Positions 26,457 to 35,255 of a stretch of 64,000 nucleotides of DNA are shown here, piece by piece (positions within the stretch are counted from its first letter, which is position 1; each line of letters starts with the position of its first letter). Source of the DNA: Flavobacterium lacus (GTDB lineage: Bacteria; Bacteroidota; Bacteroidia; Flavobacteriales; Flavobacteriaceae). The DNA is taken from the NCBI RefSeq assembly GCF_003268815.1, contig NZ_QLSV01000013.1:51616-115615 (forward strand), given 5' to 3'. Below the pieces are notes generated by a model that made no database searches, was not told the origin of the DNA, and saw only the letters and a program-made list of their open reading frames with translations. The position numbers were made by a program, and so were the translations under genes.

Positions 26457-29400
26457 CTATTTTTTGTAATATTTTTTATATTGAAAATAGGAAGCTATTC
26501 CCAGCAGGGTTACTACAACTGCAGAAACATAAACAAAACTAGGTGTAACCACTTTATCTCCACTCGCATAAGAATGCAAACCTGTTAAGTAGAAATTCAC
26601 GCCAAAATAGGTCATCATGATCGAATAGAAGGCAAAAATACTCATCAAATTAAACACCCAAGTTCCACGCAAGGAAGGTACAAATCGAGCATGAATCACA
26701 AAAGCATAAATCATGATACTAATTAATGCCCATGTTTCTTTGGGATCCCAGCCCCAATAGCGACCCCAACTTTCGTTCGCCCATTGACCACCTAAAAAGT
26801 TACCAATCGTTAGCATGACCAAACCGATGGTTAACGCCATTTCGTTAATATAAGTGATTTCCTGAATGTTCAATTTCATGCGTTCTTTATTGTTATCGTT
26901 GGTGAGTAAAATCAATAAAAGCGACACAATTCCCAAAACCATTCCTAACGTAAACGGACCATAACTTGCTACAATTACCGCTACGTGAATCATCAACCAA
27001 TACGAATTTAAAACCGGTTGTAAGTTCGCAATCGAAGGATCCATCCAGCTCCAATGAGCAATCATTAAAATCATCGACGTAACGAAGGCACCTGAAGCAA
27101 CGGTTAATTTTGATTTTCTATCAAATGCCAATCCAAAAAACATGGTTGCCCAAGCCACATAAATCATACTTTCATAAGCATCACTCCACGGTGCATGCCC
27201 GGAAATGTACCAACGGGCAATTAAACCTAACGTATGTAAACCAAAGAAAATACCGATTAGAATGTGAAAAGTATTCACGGTATAGTTAATGAATTTGGAT
27301 GATTTAAAAATTTGAATAATCGTAAACAACAACATCAAAACGCCCGCCAACATATACAAATAATACAACTTTTTAAAAATATCATATTTGTTGTATGTAA
27401 TTTCCGAATCGATTTTACTGTCGGACGGACGCACTTCACTTCCATATTTAATTTGAAATTTCTCCATTCCGCCGATGATGTCATCGGCCATTTTATACTC
27501 TTGTGTGCGACTCGCTTCACCTAAAATTTGCATATACGCCGGAAGAATATTTTTTAGATTTTTAAGTTCTGTATCCTCATATTCATCCAATTCCAAATAA
27601 GAAATCCATTTGTTGTTATCATCGTTTGGAACAGGGAAAATTTTGAGAATACTTCCGCTCAACGCCGAATTTAGAAGCACTACTTTTTTATCCACTTCAA
27701 TAAAATCTTTTTGAAATTGATTTGGAATAGTAGCTTTATATGCCTCATCTAAAAAAGGAGACAATTTATAATTTCCTTTTTCATCAAAAAAGCTGATGAA
27801 TGGAGCGAATTTAGCCTCTTTATCAACACCTAAAATAGCACGAATACTATCGTTTCCTCTTTTTAGAAAAACCAACGGCACTTCAAACCATGCATTGGGT
27901 GTTTGCGACATCGATAGAAAAACCTGATCGGCAGTATAGCCTTTATAATTGTCGCTTTTACTGACTTTACGCAATAATTCAGACGAAAAAGTATTTACCG
28001 GTTTCATTCTTCCGCCCGCATCTTGAATCACTAATCGACCAAATTTGGCTGCGTGTTCCGGTTTAGGAATAGTAGTTTCGAGAAACTTTTCAACTTCAGC
28101 TAATGTTGGACGTTTATGACTATGATTTTGTGCTTCTGCAGTTTCTTGAGAAAATCCAAGTAATGAAAAAAGTAAAAATGAAATCGATAATAAAGCAGAT
28201 TTCTTTTTCTTCACTTTTTCTAACTTATTTTTAATATCTGCAAAGCGTGTATTTTTATCAAACAAAATGGCCATCATTGCAATGTAAAGCAAAAAGTAAC
28301 CAATGTAGGTAATCCAAGTTCCCCAAAAATCATGATTAACCGAGAGAATTGTTCCTTTTTCATCTTGATCAAATTGAGCTTGAAAAAATCGGTAGCCTTG
28401 ATAATCTAAAATATTGTTCATAAAAATATGCGCATCTTGCTTTTTATCACCATCCAAAACGGTTACTTTACTTTCAAATGCGGAATAACTGTTGATGGTT
28501 CCCGGGTAACGTTTAGCAATAAAATCATTCAATTGAATACTAAAAGGTAGTTCATAAATTTTACTTCCAAACATCAGCGTGATATCCAAATCCCCTATCG
28601 TAACGGTTTGCGGAACGCCTTGTTTTCCTTTTGAGCCAACTAAAGTCACTTCTTTTGTTTCGCCATTCGCTTCTACTTGCAATACCAACGCATCATCGGT
28701 TGACATGTCTTTCCAATCGTTGTTAGAAACATAATCCTTTTTCCCTTTTATAGGAGCATCGGGCAACACAAATTGAGCACCGGCAATATTATAAAGCGAA
28801 CGAAACATCAAGGGTTGAAGAGAGTCCTTTACCACCAACCCTTTCATTTGATCAGCCATTCGCATAAAATCCCCTCCAAAAGTAGATTTGATAAAAAATG
28901 AATCTCCGTCTTGAATGATGTTAATTGCTCCGTCGGTGTCCTTGTTATAGGCAAAAAGAATTCCGTGTAAACTTTGCACTTCGCCTTCTTTAAGGTGATG
29001 CTCGTGACGAGTTCCACCACTCGATTCGACTAACTTTAAATACTTCTCGCCACTTTCATCGGGTTTGATGGTTTCAGTGGCATTCATGATGAAATTTTTG
29101 TAACGAATCGTGTAAGGTTTGGTATCAAATTTATCATTAATCGAAAAACTATTGTTTGCCGCTTGCGATAGAATTAATGGTTTTTCTATGGTTTTTCGTT
29201 TAATTTCCCCGTTATAATCACCGTCTGTAAAAACGGTCAGGAAGGTTTTATCCGAATAAAATCGTTTTTCAGAAGCTCCTTCTCGAATAGGCATCATTCC
29301 TTCAAAACTAATATATCGCGTAACGAATGCTCCCACGAGGATAAAAATAAACGAAAAATGCAACATCAAAGTGGCCCATTTTTCTTTTTTCCAAAGTTGA

Positions 29401-29606
29401 TAACGTTTAATGTTTCCAATAAAATTGATGACAAAAAACAGCATAATCACTTCAAACCACCAGGCGTTATAGATCCAAATCCTTGCTGTATCAGTGTTGT
29501 AATAACTTTCAATAAAGGTTCCGGCTGCCATTGCCACTGCAAATGAAATAAATAAAAAAGCCATTAAACGAGTGGAAAAAAGGAAAGAAAATATTTTTTT
29601 GTCCAT
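26457..29606 (-). CDS. Fused cytochrome c biogenesis protein CcsB-CcsA (ResB/ResC)
   Basis: A 1049-residue membrane protein that fuses both halves of system II cytochrome c maturation. The N-terminal ResB/CcsB part starts MDKKIFSFLFSTRLMAFLFI, with FIESYYNTDTARIWIYN and several membrane helices before a large periplasmic domain. A middle low-complexity linker begins about residue 470. The C-terminal CcsA part is polytopic, with the heme-handling tryptophan-rich segment ESWGRYWGWDPKETWALI and flanking histidines. It exports heme and attaches it to apocytochromes c. The ATG at 29606 is preferred over an in-frame start 9 codons upstream. Confidence 0.93.
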   Translation of the reverse strand: MDKKIFSFLFSTRLMAFLFISFAVAMAAGTFIESYYNTDTARIWIYNAWWFEVIMLFFVINFIGNIKRYQLWKKEKWATLMLHFSFIFILVGAFVTRYISFEGMMPIREGASEKRFYSDKTFLTVFTDGDYNGEIKRKTIEKPLILSQAANNSFSINDKFDTKPYTIRYKNFIMNATETIKPDESGEKYLKLVESSGGTRHEHHLKEGEVQSLHGILFAYNKDTDGAINIIQDGDSFFIKSTFGGDFMRMADQMKGLVVKDSLQPLMFRSLYNIAGAQFVLPDAPIKGKKDYVSNNDWKDMSTDDALVLQVEANGETKEVTLVGSKGKQGVPQTVTIGDLDITLMFGSKIYELPFSIQLNDFIAKRYPGTINSYSAFESKVTVLDGDKKQDAHIFMNNILDYQGYRFFQAQFDQDEKGTILSVNHDFWGTWITYIGYFLLYIAMMAILFDKNTRFADIKNKLEKVKKKKSALLSISFLLFSLLGFSQETAEAQNHSHKRPTLAEVEKFLETTIPKPEHAAKFGRLVIQDAGGRMKPVNTFSSELLRKVSKSDNYKGYTADQVFLSMSQTPNAWFEVPLVFLKRGNDSIRAILGVDKEAKFAPFISFFDEKGNYKLSPFLDEAYKATIPNQFQKDFIEVDKKVVLLNSALSGSILKIFPVPNDDNNKWISYLELDEYEDTELKNLKNILPAYMQILGEASRTQEYKMADDIIGGMEKFQIKYGSEVRPSDSKIDSEITYNKYDIFKKLYYLYMLAGVLMLLFTIIQIFKSSKFINYTVNTFHILIGIFFGLHTLGLIARWYISGHAPWSDAYESMIYVAWATMFFGLAFDRKSKLTVASGAFVTSMILMIAHWSWMDPSIANLQPVLNSYWLMIHVAVIVASYGPFTLGMVLGIVSLLLILLTNDNNKERMKLNIQEITYINEMALTIGLVMLTIGNFLGGQWANESWGRYWGWDPKETWALISIMIYAFVIHARFVPSLRGTWVFNLMSIFAFYSIMMTYFGVNFYLTGLHSYASGDKVVTPSFVYVSAVVVTLLGIASYFQYKKYYKK

Positions 29607-29756
29607 TGTAATAAGAGTAATTTTTAAAAGCACAAAAATACTTATAAAAGAAAGAATCTTATTGATTTTTATATAATTTTTAAGGGAAGTTGAAGCAGGT
29701 TTTTATTCTTACTGATTTTAATCGGAAATCGGTTGTGTTTTTATTATTTTTGACCC

Positions 29757-30518
29757 ATGGTTTCAATTGTTATTATCGGTTCGGGAAATGTAGCTCAACA
29801 TTTGATTACTGCTTTTTTGCAAAGTGATGAAATTGAGCTAATTCAAGTATTTTCAAGGCAGAAAGAAAGTGTTTCGCATTTGATTTCTTTAGATAAAATT
29901 GTTTCCGATTATGATGAAATAAAAGAAGCTGCTATTTACATCATTGCCGTTTCGGATAATGCGATTGGGGAAGTTTCGTCAAAACTTCCATTTGAAAATC
30001 GTTTGGTTGTTCATACTTCAGGTAGTATGCCGATCGAAATTTTAGATTCAAAAAATCGCCGTGGTGTTTTTTATCCGTTGCAAACATTCACCAAAAACAA
30101 AGCGATTAACTTTAAAGAAATTCCGATTTGTTTGGAAAGCGAACTGGCTGATGATTTTATGAGGATTGAAAAATTAGCCAAATCTATTTCCAATTCAGTT
30201 CAATCCATTTCCTCCGAACAGCGAAAAGCGTTGCATGTGGCGGCTGTATTTGTCTGTAATTTTGTAAATCATCTGTATAAAATTGGAAATGATATTTGTG
30301 TAGAAAATCAACTTTCGTTTGAAATTTTAAAGCCATTAATTGTTGAAACGGCTCAAAAAATAATTCAATTATCGCCCGAAAATGCTCAAACCGGACCGGC
30401 AAAAAGGAATGACACGGAAACCATAAACTCGCATTTGAATTTTATTTCTGATGAAAATCAAAAAGAAATTTACAAACTCTTAACTAAATCAATTATTGAC
30501 CATGGCAAAAAGCTATAA
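29757..30518 (+). CDS. DUF2520/Rossmann-like protein
   Basis: A 253-residue cytosolic protein. The first 150 residues form a dinucleotide-binding Rossmann fold, VSIVIIGSGNVAQHLITAF, resembling F420/NADP oxidoreductases, with TSGSMPIEIL and RRGVFYPLQTFTK as further signatures. The C-terminal half (LHVAAVFVCNFVNHLYKIG) is the DUF2520 helical domain. The reaction is unknown; a reductase is likely by fold. It is the first gene of an operon; its end overlaps the KdsC-like gene by 17 bases. Confidence 0.85.
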   Translation: MVSIVIIGSGNVAQHLITAFLQSDEIELIQVFSRQKESVSHLISLDKIVSDYDEIKEAAIYIIAVSDNAIGEVSSKLPFENRLVVHTSGSMPIEILDSKNRRGVFYPLQTFTKNKAINFKEIPICLESELADDFMRIEKLAKSISNSVQSISSEQRKALHVAAVFVCNFVNHLYKIGNDICVENQLSFEILKPLIVETAQKIIQLSPENAQTGPAKRNDTETINSHLNFISDENQKEIYKLLTKSIIDHGKKL

Positions 30519-31029
30519 AGAATTAATGAACGACATTACCACTTTTGTTTTTGATGTTGATGGCGTACTAACGGATAGTTCTGTTCACATAACGCCTACC
30601 GGCGAAATGCTTCGCATTATGAATATTAGAGATGGTTTTGCCTTGAAAGCGGCGGTAGAAAGCGGTTATCATGTTTGTATCATTTCCGGCGGAAGCAATG
30701 AAGGCGTTCAAATTCGGTTGCGAAATCTTGGCATTACAGCTATTTACTTAGGTTCACCTGACAAAGTGAAAACTTTTAAAGAATACTGTGCTATTTACAA
30801 CATAAATCCTGAACAAGTGCTTTATATGGGCGACGATATTCCCGACTATCATGTAATGAAATTGGTTGGTTTGCCGACTTGTCCGCAAGATTCCAGTCCG
30901 GAAATAAAAGCAATTTCAAAGTACATTTCGCATAAGAACGGTGGTAAAGGAGCTGTGCGTGAAGTGATTGAACAAGTTATGAAAGTGCAAGGAAAATGGC
31001 ACTTGTATTATGACGGGAAGCATGATTGA
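30502..31029 (+). CDS. HAD phosphatase, KdsC-like
   Basis: A 175-residue HAD superfamily phosphatase of the compact KdsC type (3-deoxy-D-manno-octulosonate 8-phosphate phosphatase). Motif I is FVFDVDGVLTDSSV, motif II IISGGS, motif III Lys in DKVKTF, and motif IV YMGDDIPDYHVMK. The C-terminus, PQDSSPEIKAISKYISHKNG, is also KdsC-like. Kdo supply for LPS is the expected role. I chose the ATG at 30502, two codons after an in-frame TTG, overlapping the DUF2520 gene by 17 bases. Confidence 0.88.
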   Translation: MAKSYKELMNDITTFVFDVDGVLTDSSVHITPTGEMLRIMNIRDGFALKAAVESGYHVCIISGGSNEGVQIRLRNLGITAIYLGSPDKVKTFKEYCAIYNINPEQVLYMGDDIPDYHVMKLVGLPTCPQDSSPEIKAISKYISHKNGGKGAVREVIEQVMKVQGKWHLYYDGKHD

Positions 31030-31170
31030 GATGGAAGTTGGAAGTTGGAAGATGGGAGATGGAAGAAACTTTTTGTCATTCCGAAAGAGGACGAAGTCGA
31101 AAGAGGACACGAGCAATAGCGAACTGGCGAAGCAATCTCCTGCAAAGCAGGCAAAAAAGCAGATAATTTT
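31030..31170. repeat. Degenerate intergenic repeat
   Basis: The gap before the UbiA-like gene holds gatggaagttggaagttg-type short direct repeats, then tgtcattccgaaagagg and caatctcctgcaaagcag. Such words resemble the dispersed gtcattccga...-type intergenic repeats seen in flavobacterial genomes. No gene is visible. Confidence 0.4.
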
Positions 31171-31207
31171 ATTCTACAATTAAACAAAGATTATATCCTT
31201 CAACAAA

Positions 31208-32140
31208 ATGATTTATCTAAAATTAATACGCTACAAAAACTTACTCTTACTAGCATTCATGCAGTTAATTTTTCGTTACGGATTTTTAAAACAACAAGAT
31301 GGTTATTTGGCATTAGCTGATTGGCACTACTTTTTATTGGTTTTGTCAACTGTGTTGTTAGCGGCAGCCGGTTATGTGATTAATGACATTTTTGATCAGG
31401 AAACAGACATAATCAACCGTCCGGATAGCGTAATTGTCGGAAAATCCATTTCAGAATCAAGAGCTTATAACATTTATGTCGGACTTAACATTGCTGGTGT
31501 TGCCATTGGATTTTATCTTTCTAATTTAATTGAAAAACCAAGTTTTGCCACGATTTTTATATTCATCGCAGCCTGTCTTTATTTTTATGCTACTACGTTA
31601 AAAAAAATGTTGTTGTTAGGAAATTTATTAGTTGCTTTTATTCTCGGATTGAGTGTTTTAATCATTGGTGTTTTCGATTTGTATCCGGCAACATACGATG
31701 GTAACCGCGACAAGATGGCTTTACTCTTCAAAATCTTAACCGATTATGCAATTTTTGCATTTTTTCTAAACTTTATTCGAGAAATAATCAAAGATTGCGA
31801 AGACGTAAAAGGTGACTACAACCAAGGCATGCAAACACTTCCCATTATTTTGGGCATTGCGAGAACTGGCAAAATAATTTTTGTTCTATTGGCCATTGCC
31901 TCCGCCATTATATCGTGGTACATCAACCAACATTTAATGAGTTTTGATTTGTATTATGCTGTTTTATATGTTCTTTTTTTGGTGCTAGGACCACTTTTAT
32001 TTGCTCTAATTAAATGTTGGAATGCCAAAACAAATCAAGATTTTAAAGCGTTGAGCCTTACTTTAAAATGGGTAATTTTCTTTGGGATTTTATCAATTGC
32101 TGTAATTACCTTTAACATCAAAATGAATACCAATGCTTAG
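31208..32140 (+). CDS. UbiA-family prenyltransferase
   Basis: A 310-residue polytopic membrane enzyme with the first Asp-rich prenyl-diphosphate motif INDIFDQETDIINRP (about residues 60-75) and the second, FIREIIKDCEDVKGDYNQG (about 195-213). About eight to nine membrane helices can be drawn. In Bacteroidota this neighbourhood is often annotated as geranylgeranylglycerol-phosphate geranylgeranyltransferase; the substrate cannot be told from sequence. It lies in the DUF2520-HAD-UbiA-Maf-MscS run; the stop overlaps the Maf start by 8 bases. Confidence 0.88.
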   Translation: MIYLKLIRYKNLLLLAFMQLIFRYGFLKQQDGYLALADWHYFLLVLSTVLLAAAGYVINDIFDQETDIINRPDSVIVGKSISESRAYNIYVGLNIAGVAIGFYLSNLIEKPSFATIFIFIAACLYFYATTLKKMLLLGNLLVAFILGLSVLIIGVFDLYPATYDGNRDKMALLFKILTDYAIFAFFLNFIREIIKDCEDVKGDYNQGMQTLPIILGIARTGKIIFVLLAIASAIISWYINQHLMSFDLYYAVLYVLFLVLGPLLFALIKCWNAKTNQDFKALSLTLKWVIFFGILSIAVITFNIKMNTNA

Positions 32141-32723
32141 AGAAAAACTAAAACCGTACACTATCATCTTAGCTTCGGGTTCACCAAGAAGACAACAGTT
32201 TTTTAAAGACTTAAACATTGATTTTGAAATTAAGTTGAAAGAAGTGGAAGAAATTTATCCGCTACACCTTGAAGCTTCAGAAATCACCAATTTTTTAGCT
32301 GAACTAAAAGCAAAAGCCTTTGATGGGGAGCTACATCCAAACAATATTTTAATTACCAGCGACACCATTGTTTGGCACAAAAAGCAATGCTTAGGAAAAC
32401 CAAAAGATGAAGAAGATGCCTTTAGAATGTTGCAATCGTTATCCAATTCAACACATGAAGTAATTACTTCGGTTTGTATTACCACAACAAATAAAACTGA
32501 AACTTTTTACGATGTGACCAAAGTAACTTTTCAAACACTTTCAGACGAGGCAATACGCTATTATATAGATAATTATAAACCTTTTGATAAAGCCGGAAGT
32601 TATGCTATTCAGGAATGGATTGGTTATATCGGCATCAGTAAAATTGAAGGTTCGTATACCAATGTGGTGGGAATGCCAATGCATTTAGTATTTCAAAAAT
32701 TAACGAATTTTATAATCGAATAA
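32133..32723 (+). CDS. Maf-family nucleoside triphosphate pyrophosphatase
   Basis: A 196-residue Maf-type house-cleaning pyrophosphatase that hydrolyses non-canonical or excess dTTP/UTP/CTP to the monophosphates. The N-terminal ILASGSPRRQQFFKDL and the catalytic ILITSDTIVWHKKQCLGKPK (with Asp) are characteristic, as is YKPFDKAGSYAIQEWIGYIG. The predicted substrate class (dTTP/UTP versus 7-methyl-GTP) cannot be assigned. The start overlaps the UbiA gene by 8 bases. Confidence 0.92.
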   Translation: MLREKLKPYTIILASGSPRRQQFFKDLNIDFEIKLKEVEEIYPLHLEASEITNFLAELKAKAFDGELHPNNILITSDTIVWHKKQCLGKPKDEEDAFRMLQSLSNSTHEVITSVCITTTNKTETFYDVTKVTFQTLSDEAIRYYIDNYKPFDKAGSYAIQEWIGYIGISKIEGSYTNVVGMPMHLVFQKLTNFIIE

Positions 32724-32726
32724 GAA

Positions 32727-33257
32727 ATGGACTTCCTTAAACTTTACATCAAAGAAGAAATTGCAACGGGATTTGTCTTATTGCTCTATTTTATAGCCCG
32801 AATCATGACGGCTAAAATTGTTCGACGGTTTGCCAAAGTGAGTCACACACTAGAACATCGTTCCAATCTAGTGATAAAATATTTCAATATTCTTTTAAGT
32901 TCTATTGCCATTATTGCTGTTTTTATCATTTGGGGAGTTAAACCGCAAAATGTTATTCTAGTCTTTTCATCCGTTTTTGCCGTCATAGGTGTCGCCATGT
33001 TTGCCCAATGGTCTATATTGAGCAATGTAACCTCGGGTATAATTTTATTCTTCTCTGCTCCATTTAAAATTGGTGATACCATTAGAATTCACGACAAAGA
33101 TTTTCCCATTGAAGCTGAAATTGAAGACATCAGAGGTTTTCATACCTATTTGAAAACCAAGGAAGGAGAACTTATTACTTATCCAAACAGTTTATTATTG
33201 CAAAAAGGGATTACAGTTTTAAAATACACCACGGAAAATCATGAGTATACAGATTAA
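32727..33257 (+). CDS. Small-conductance mechanosensitive channel family protein
   Basis: A 176-residue MscS-type protein. Two helices (residues about 14-30 and 53-70) are followed by the pore-lining third helix, FAVIGVAMFAQWSILSNVTS, and by a beta domain containing FKIGDTIRIHDKDFPIEAEI and YPNSLLLQKGI. It is shorter than E. coli MscS (286 residues), lacking the final C-terminal domain, as in many flavobacterial members. It begins 3 bp after the Maf gene and probably ends the operon. Confidence 0.85.
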   Translation: MDFLKLYIKEEIATGFVLLLYFIARIMTAKIVRRFAKVSHTLEHRSNLVIKYFNILLSSIAIIAVFIIWGVKPQNVILVFSSVFAVIGVAMFAQWSILSNVTSGIILFFSAPFKIGDTIRIHDKDFPIEAEIEDIRGFHTYLKTKEGELITYPNSLLLQKGITVLKYTTENHEYTD

Positions 33258-33311
33258 CATTCTAAAGATAACACATTTCTGTTTTTTGCGTTATCTTCGA
33301 ATCATTAAGCT

Positions 33312-35141
33312 ATGACTCAAAAGTACCTATTTTCATTCCTACTATTCTGGTTGTGTTTTGTTTCCTATGCTCAGGATAATAAAACCAAGGCTGATTCTAC
33401 AGCTATCGGCTATAAAAAAATTGAAAATTATTCTAAAAAAAATAAGTTTACAAAATTTGTACACAAGCTTGTTTTTAGATCAACGAATGTGAAGCCTAAA
33501 CAACCCAATAAAATTCAATCAATAGCTAAAAAACATGCTGTTTATGAGAATAAAATCATACGAAATATCACTATTAAAACCCTTGATCCGTTTGGTTACT
33601 CTGAAATAGATTCCACAAAAAAACCTAAGCGATTTACCGAAAAAGCTGGCAATACTATTCATATGAAAAGCAGGAATTTTGCTATAAAAAACATACTTCT
33701 ACTTAAAAAAAACAAACCTTATGATAGTTTAATTGTCCAAGAAACAGAACGTTTAATAAGAAGTCAACGCTTTGTCCGACGCGTTGCTATTAATTCAGAA
33801 CTAGTTGGTAAAAATACCGATAGTGTAGATGTTACTATAACTGTTTTGGACTCATGGAGTTTGATTCCGAATGCTACTATAACCCCTTCCAAAGCAACGT
33901 ATGAACTTACGGAGCGTAATTTTTTAGGTTCAGGTCATCTTTGGGACAATCGATATCAACACGAATTAGATGAAAAAAGAAGAGCTTTTTCTACACGATA
34001 CGTTATTCCAAATATAAAAAATACTTATATCCAAACCGATTTAATCTATCAAATAGATTTAGAAAGCAATTATTCCAAGAGCATGCGTGTAGAGCGAAGT
34101 TTCTTCTCTCCCTTTACGCGTTGGGCAGGAGGGTTTTTTATGGAAAATCGATTGCGACGAGATAGTTTGCCTAATATAGCATCAAATTATTCACTTCAAA
34201 CATTCAAATACAATACATTTGATTTGTGGGTAGGACATTCATTTCGAATAAGAAGTGACGAATTTAATGATCGGAAAAATACAAATTTGGTGACTACCCT
34301 GCGGTATTACAAAGTAAATTATCTGGAAGACATCTCTCCTGAATTCGATGCAATTGATTTTTTTACCAATGAATCATTTTGGTTAACCGGCATAGGGCTT
34401 TCCTCCCGAAATTTTGTTCAGGATGAGTATGTTTTCAATTTTGCGATTGCGGAAGATATTCCCATTGGAAAATACTATGGCATAACCGCAGGAGTTCAAC
34501 AAAAAAATAATGAAGAACGTTTGTATATAGGGGCTAAAGCAACGTTGGGTAATTATTTTAAATGGGGCTATTTAAGTACCAATTATGAGTATGGAAGCTT
34601 TTTTAGGGGGAGAAAAAATCAACAGACAGCTCTTGCCTTACAATTAAACTACTTCACGCCACTGATCGAGTTAGGAAAATGGAAAATACGCCAATTTATC
34701 AAGAATGACTTTATTATAGGTAGCCATCGTTTAGAATCTGTCGGTGATCGGATTTCGATAAACGAATCAAATGGTATTAATGGATTTAACGATCCAAAAT
34801 TTTTAGGAACCAGCAAAGTCTTAGTTTCATTTCAAACACAAAGTTATTCACCGTGGCAGTGGGCTGGATTTCGATTTAGTCCTTTTATCAACTATTCTTT
34901 AGCTTTTTTATCAGACTCATCACTCAACTTTGTTAAAAGTAATGGCTATTCTAAGTTGGGTTTAGGTCTTATAATTACAAATGATTACCTTGTTTTTAAT
35001 TCATTCCAAATTTCATTTGCCTACTATCCTCGTATTCCTAATCAGGGCGAAAATATTTTTAAATCCAATACGTTTAAAACAAGTGACTTTGGTTATTTAG
35101 ACTTTGAAATTAATAAGCCGAAAACTGTTTTGTATGAATAA
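33312..35141 (+). CDS. Outer-membrane POTRA/beta-barrel-like protein
   Basis: A 609-residue exported protein with a signal peptide (LFSFLLFWLCFVSYAQ). The N-terminal third has a basic stretch and a POTRA-like segment: IRNITIKTLDPFGYSEID, then SLIVQETERLIRSQRFVRRV, DSVDVTITVLDSWSLIPNA. The last two thirds are alternating beta strands consistent with a 16-strand-like outer membrane barrel, with an LTERNFLGSGH motif as in BamA/TamA-like proteins. It resembles the Omp85 plan without a confident family assignment, and no partner gene is adjacent. Function: outer membrane insertion or secretion is only a suggestion. Confidence 0.65.
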   Translation: MTQKYLFSFLLFWLCFVSYAQDNKTKADSTAIGYKKIENYSKKNKFTKFVHKLVFRSTNVKPKQPNKIQSIAKKHAVYENKIIRNITIKTLDPFGYSEIDSTKKPKRFTEKAGNTIHMKSRNFAIKNILLLKKNKPYDSLIVQETERLIRSQRFVRRVAINSELVGKNTDSVDVTITVLDSWSLIPNATITPSKATYELTERNFLGSGHLWDNRYQHELDEKRRAFSTRYVIPNIKNTYIQTDLIYQIDLESNYSKSMRVERSFFSPFTRWAGGFFMENRLRRDSLPNIASNYSLQTFKYNTFDLWVGHSFRIRSDEFNDRKNTNLVTTLRYYKVNYLEDISPEFDAIDFFTNESFWLTGIGLSSRNFVQDEYVFNFAIAEDIPIGKYYGITAGVQQKNNEERLYIGAKATLGNYFKWGYLSTNYEYGSFFRGRKNQQTALALQLNYFTPLIELGKWKIRQFIKNDFIIGSHRLESVGDRISINESNGINGFNDPKFLGTSKVLVSFQTQSYSPWQWAGFRFSPFINYSLAFLSDSSLNFVKSNGYSKLGLGLIITNDYLVFNSFQISFAYYPRIPNQGENIFKSNTFKTSDFGYLDFEINKPKTVLYE

Positions 35142-35255
35142 AGCACTTTGACTAATTTTAACATATTCTAAGGAATAACTGTTAAAGAATTTCTAATTAA
35201 AACGTCAACTTATTTAATTTACTATATTTGAATTTTACATAAAAATAAGCTTTCA

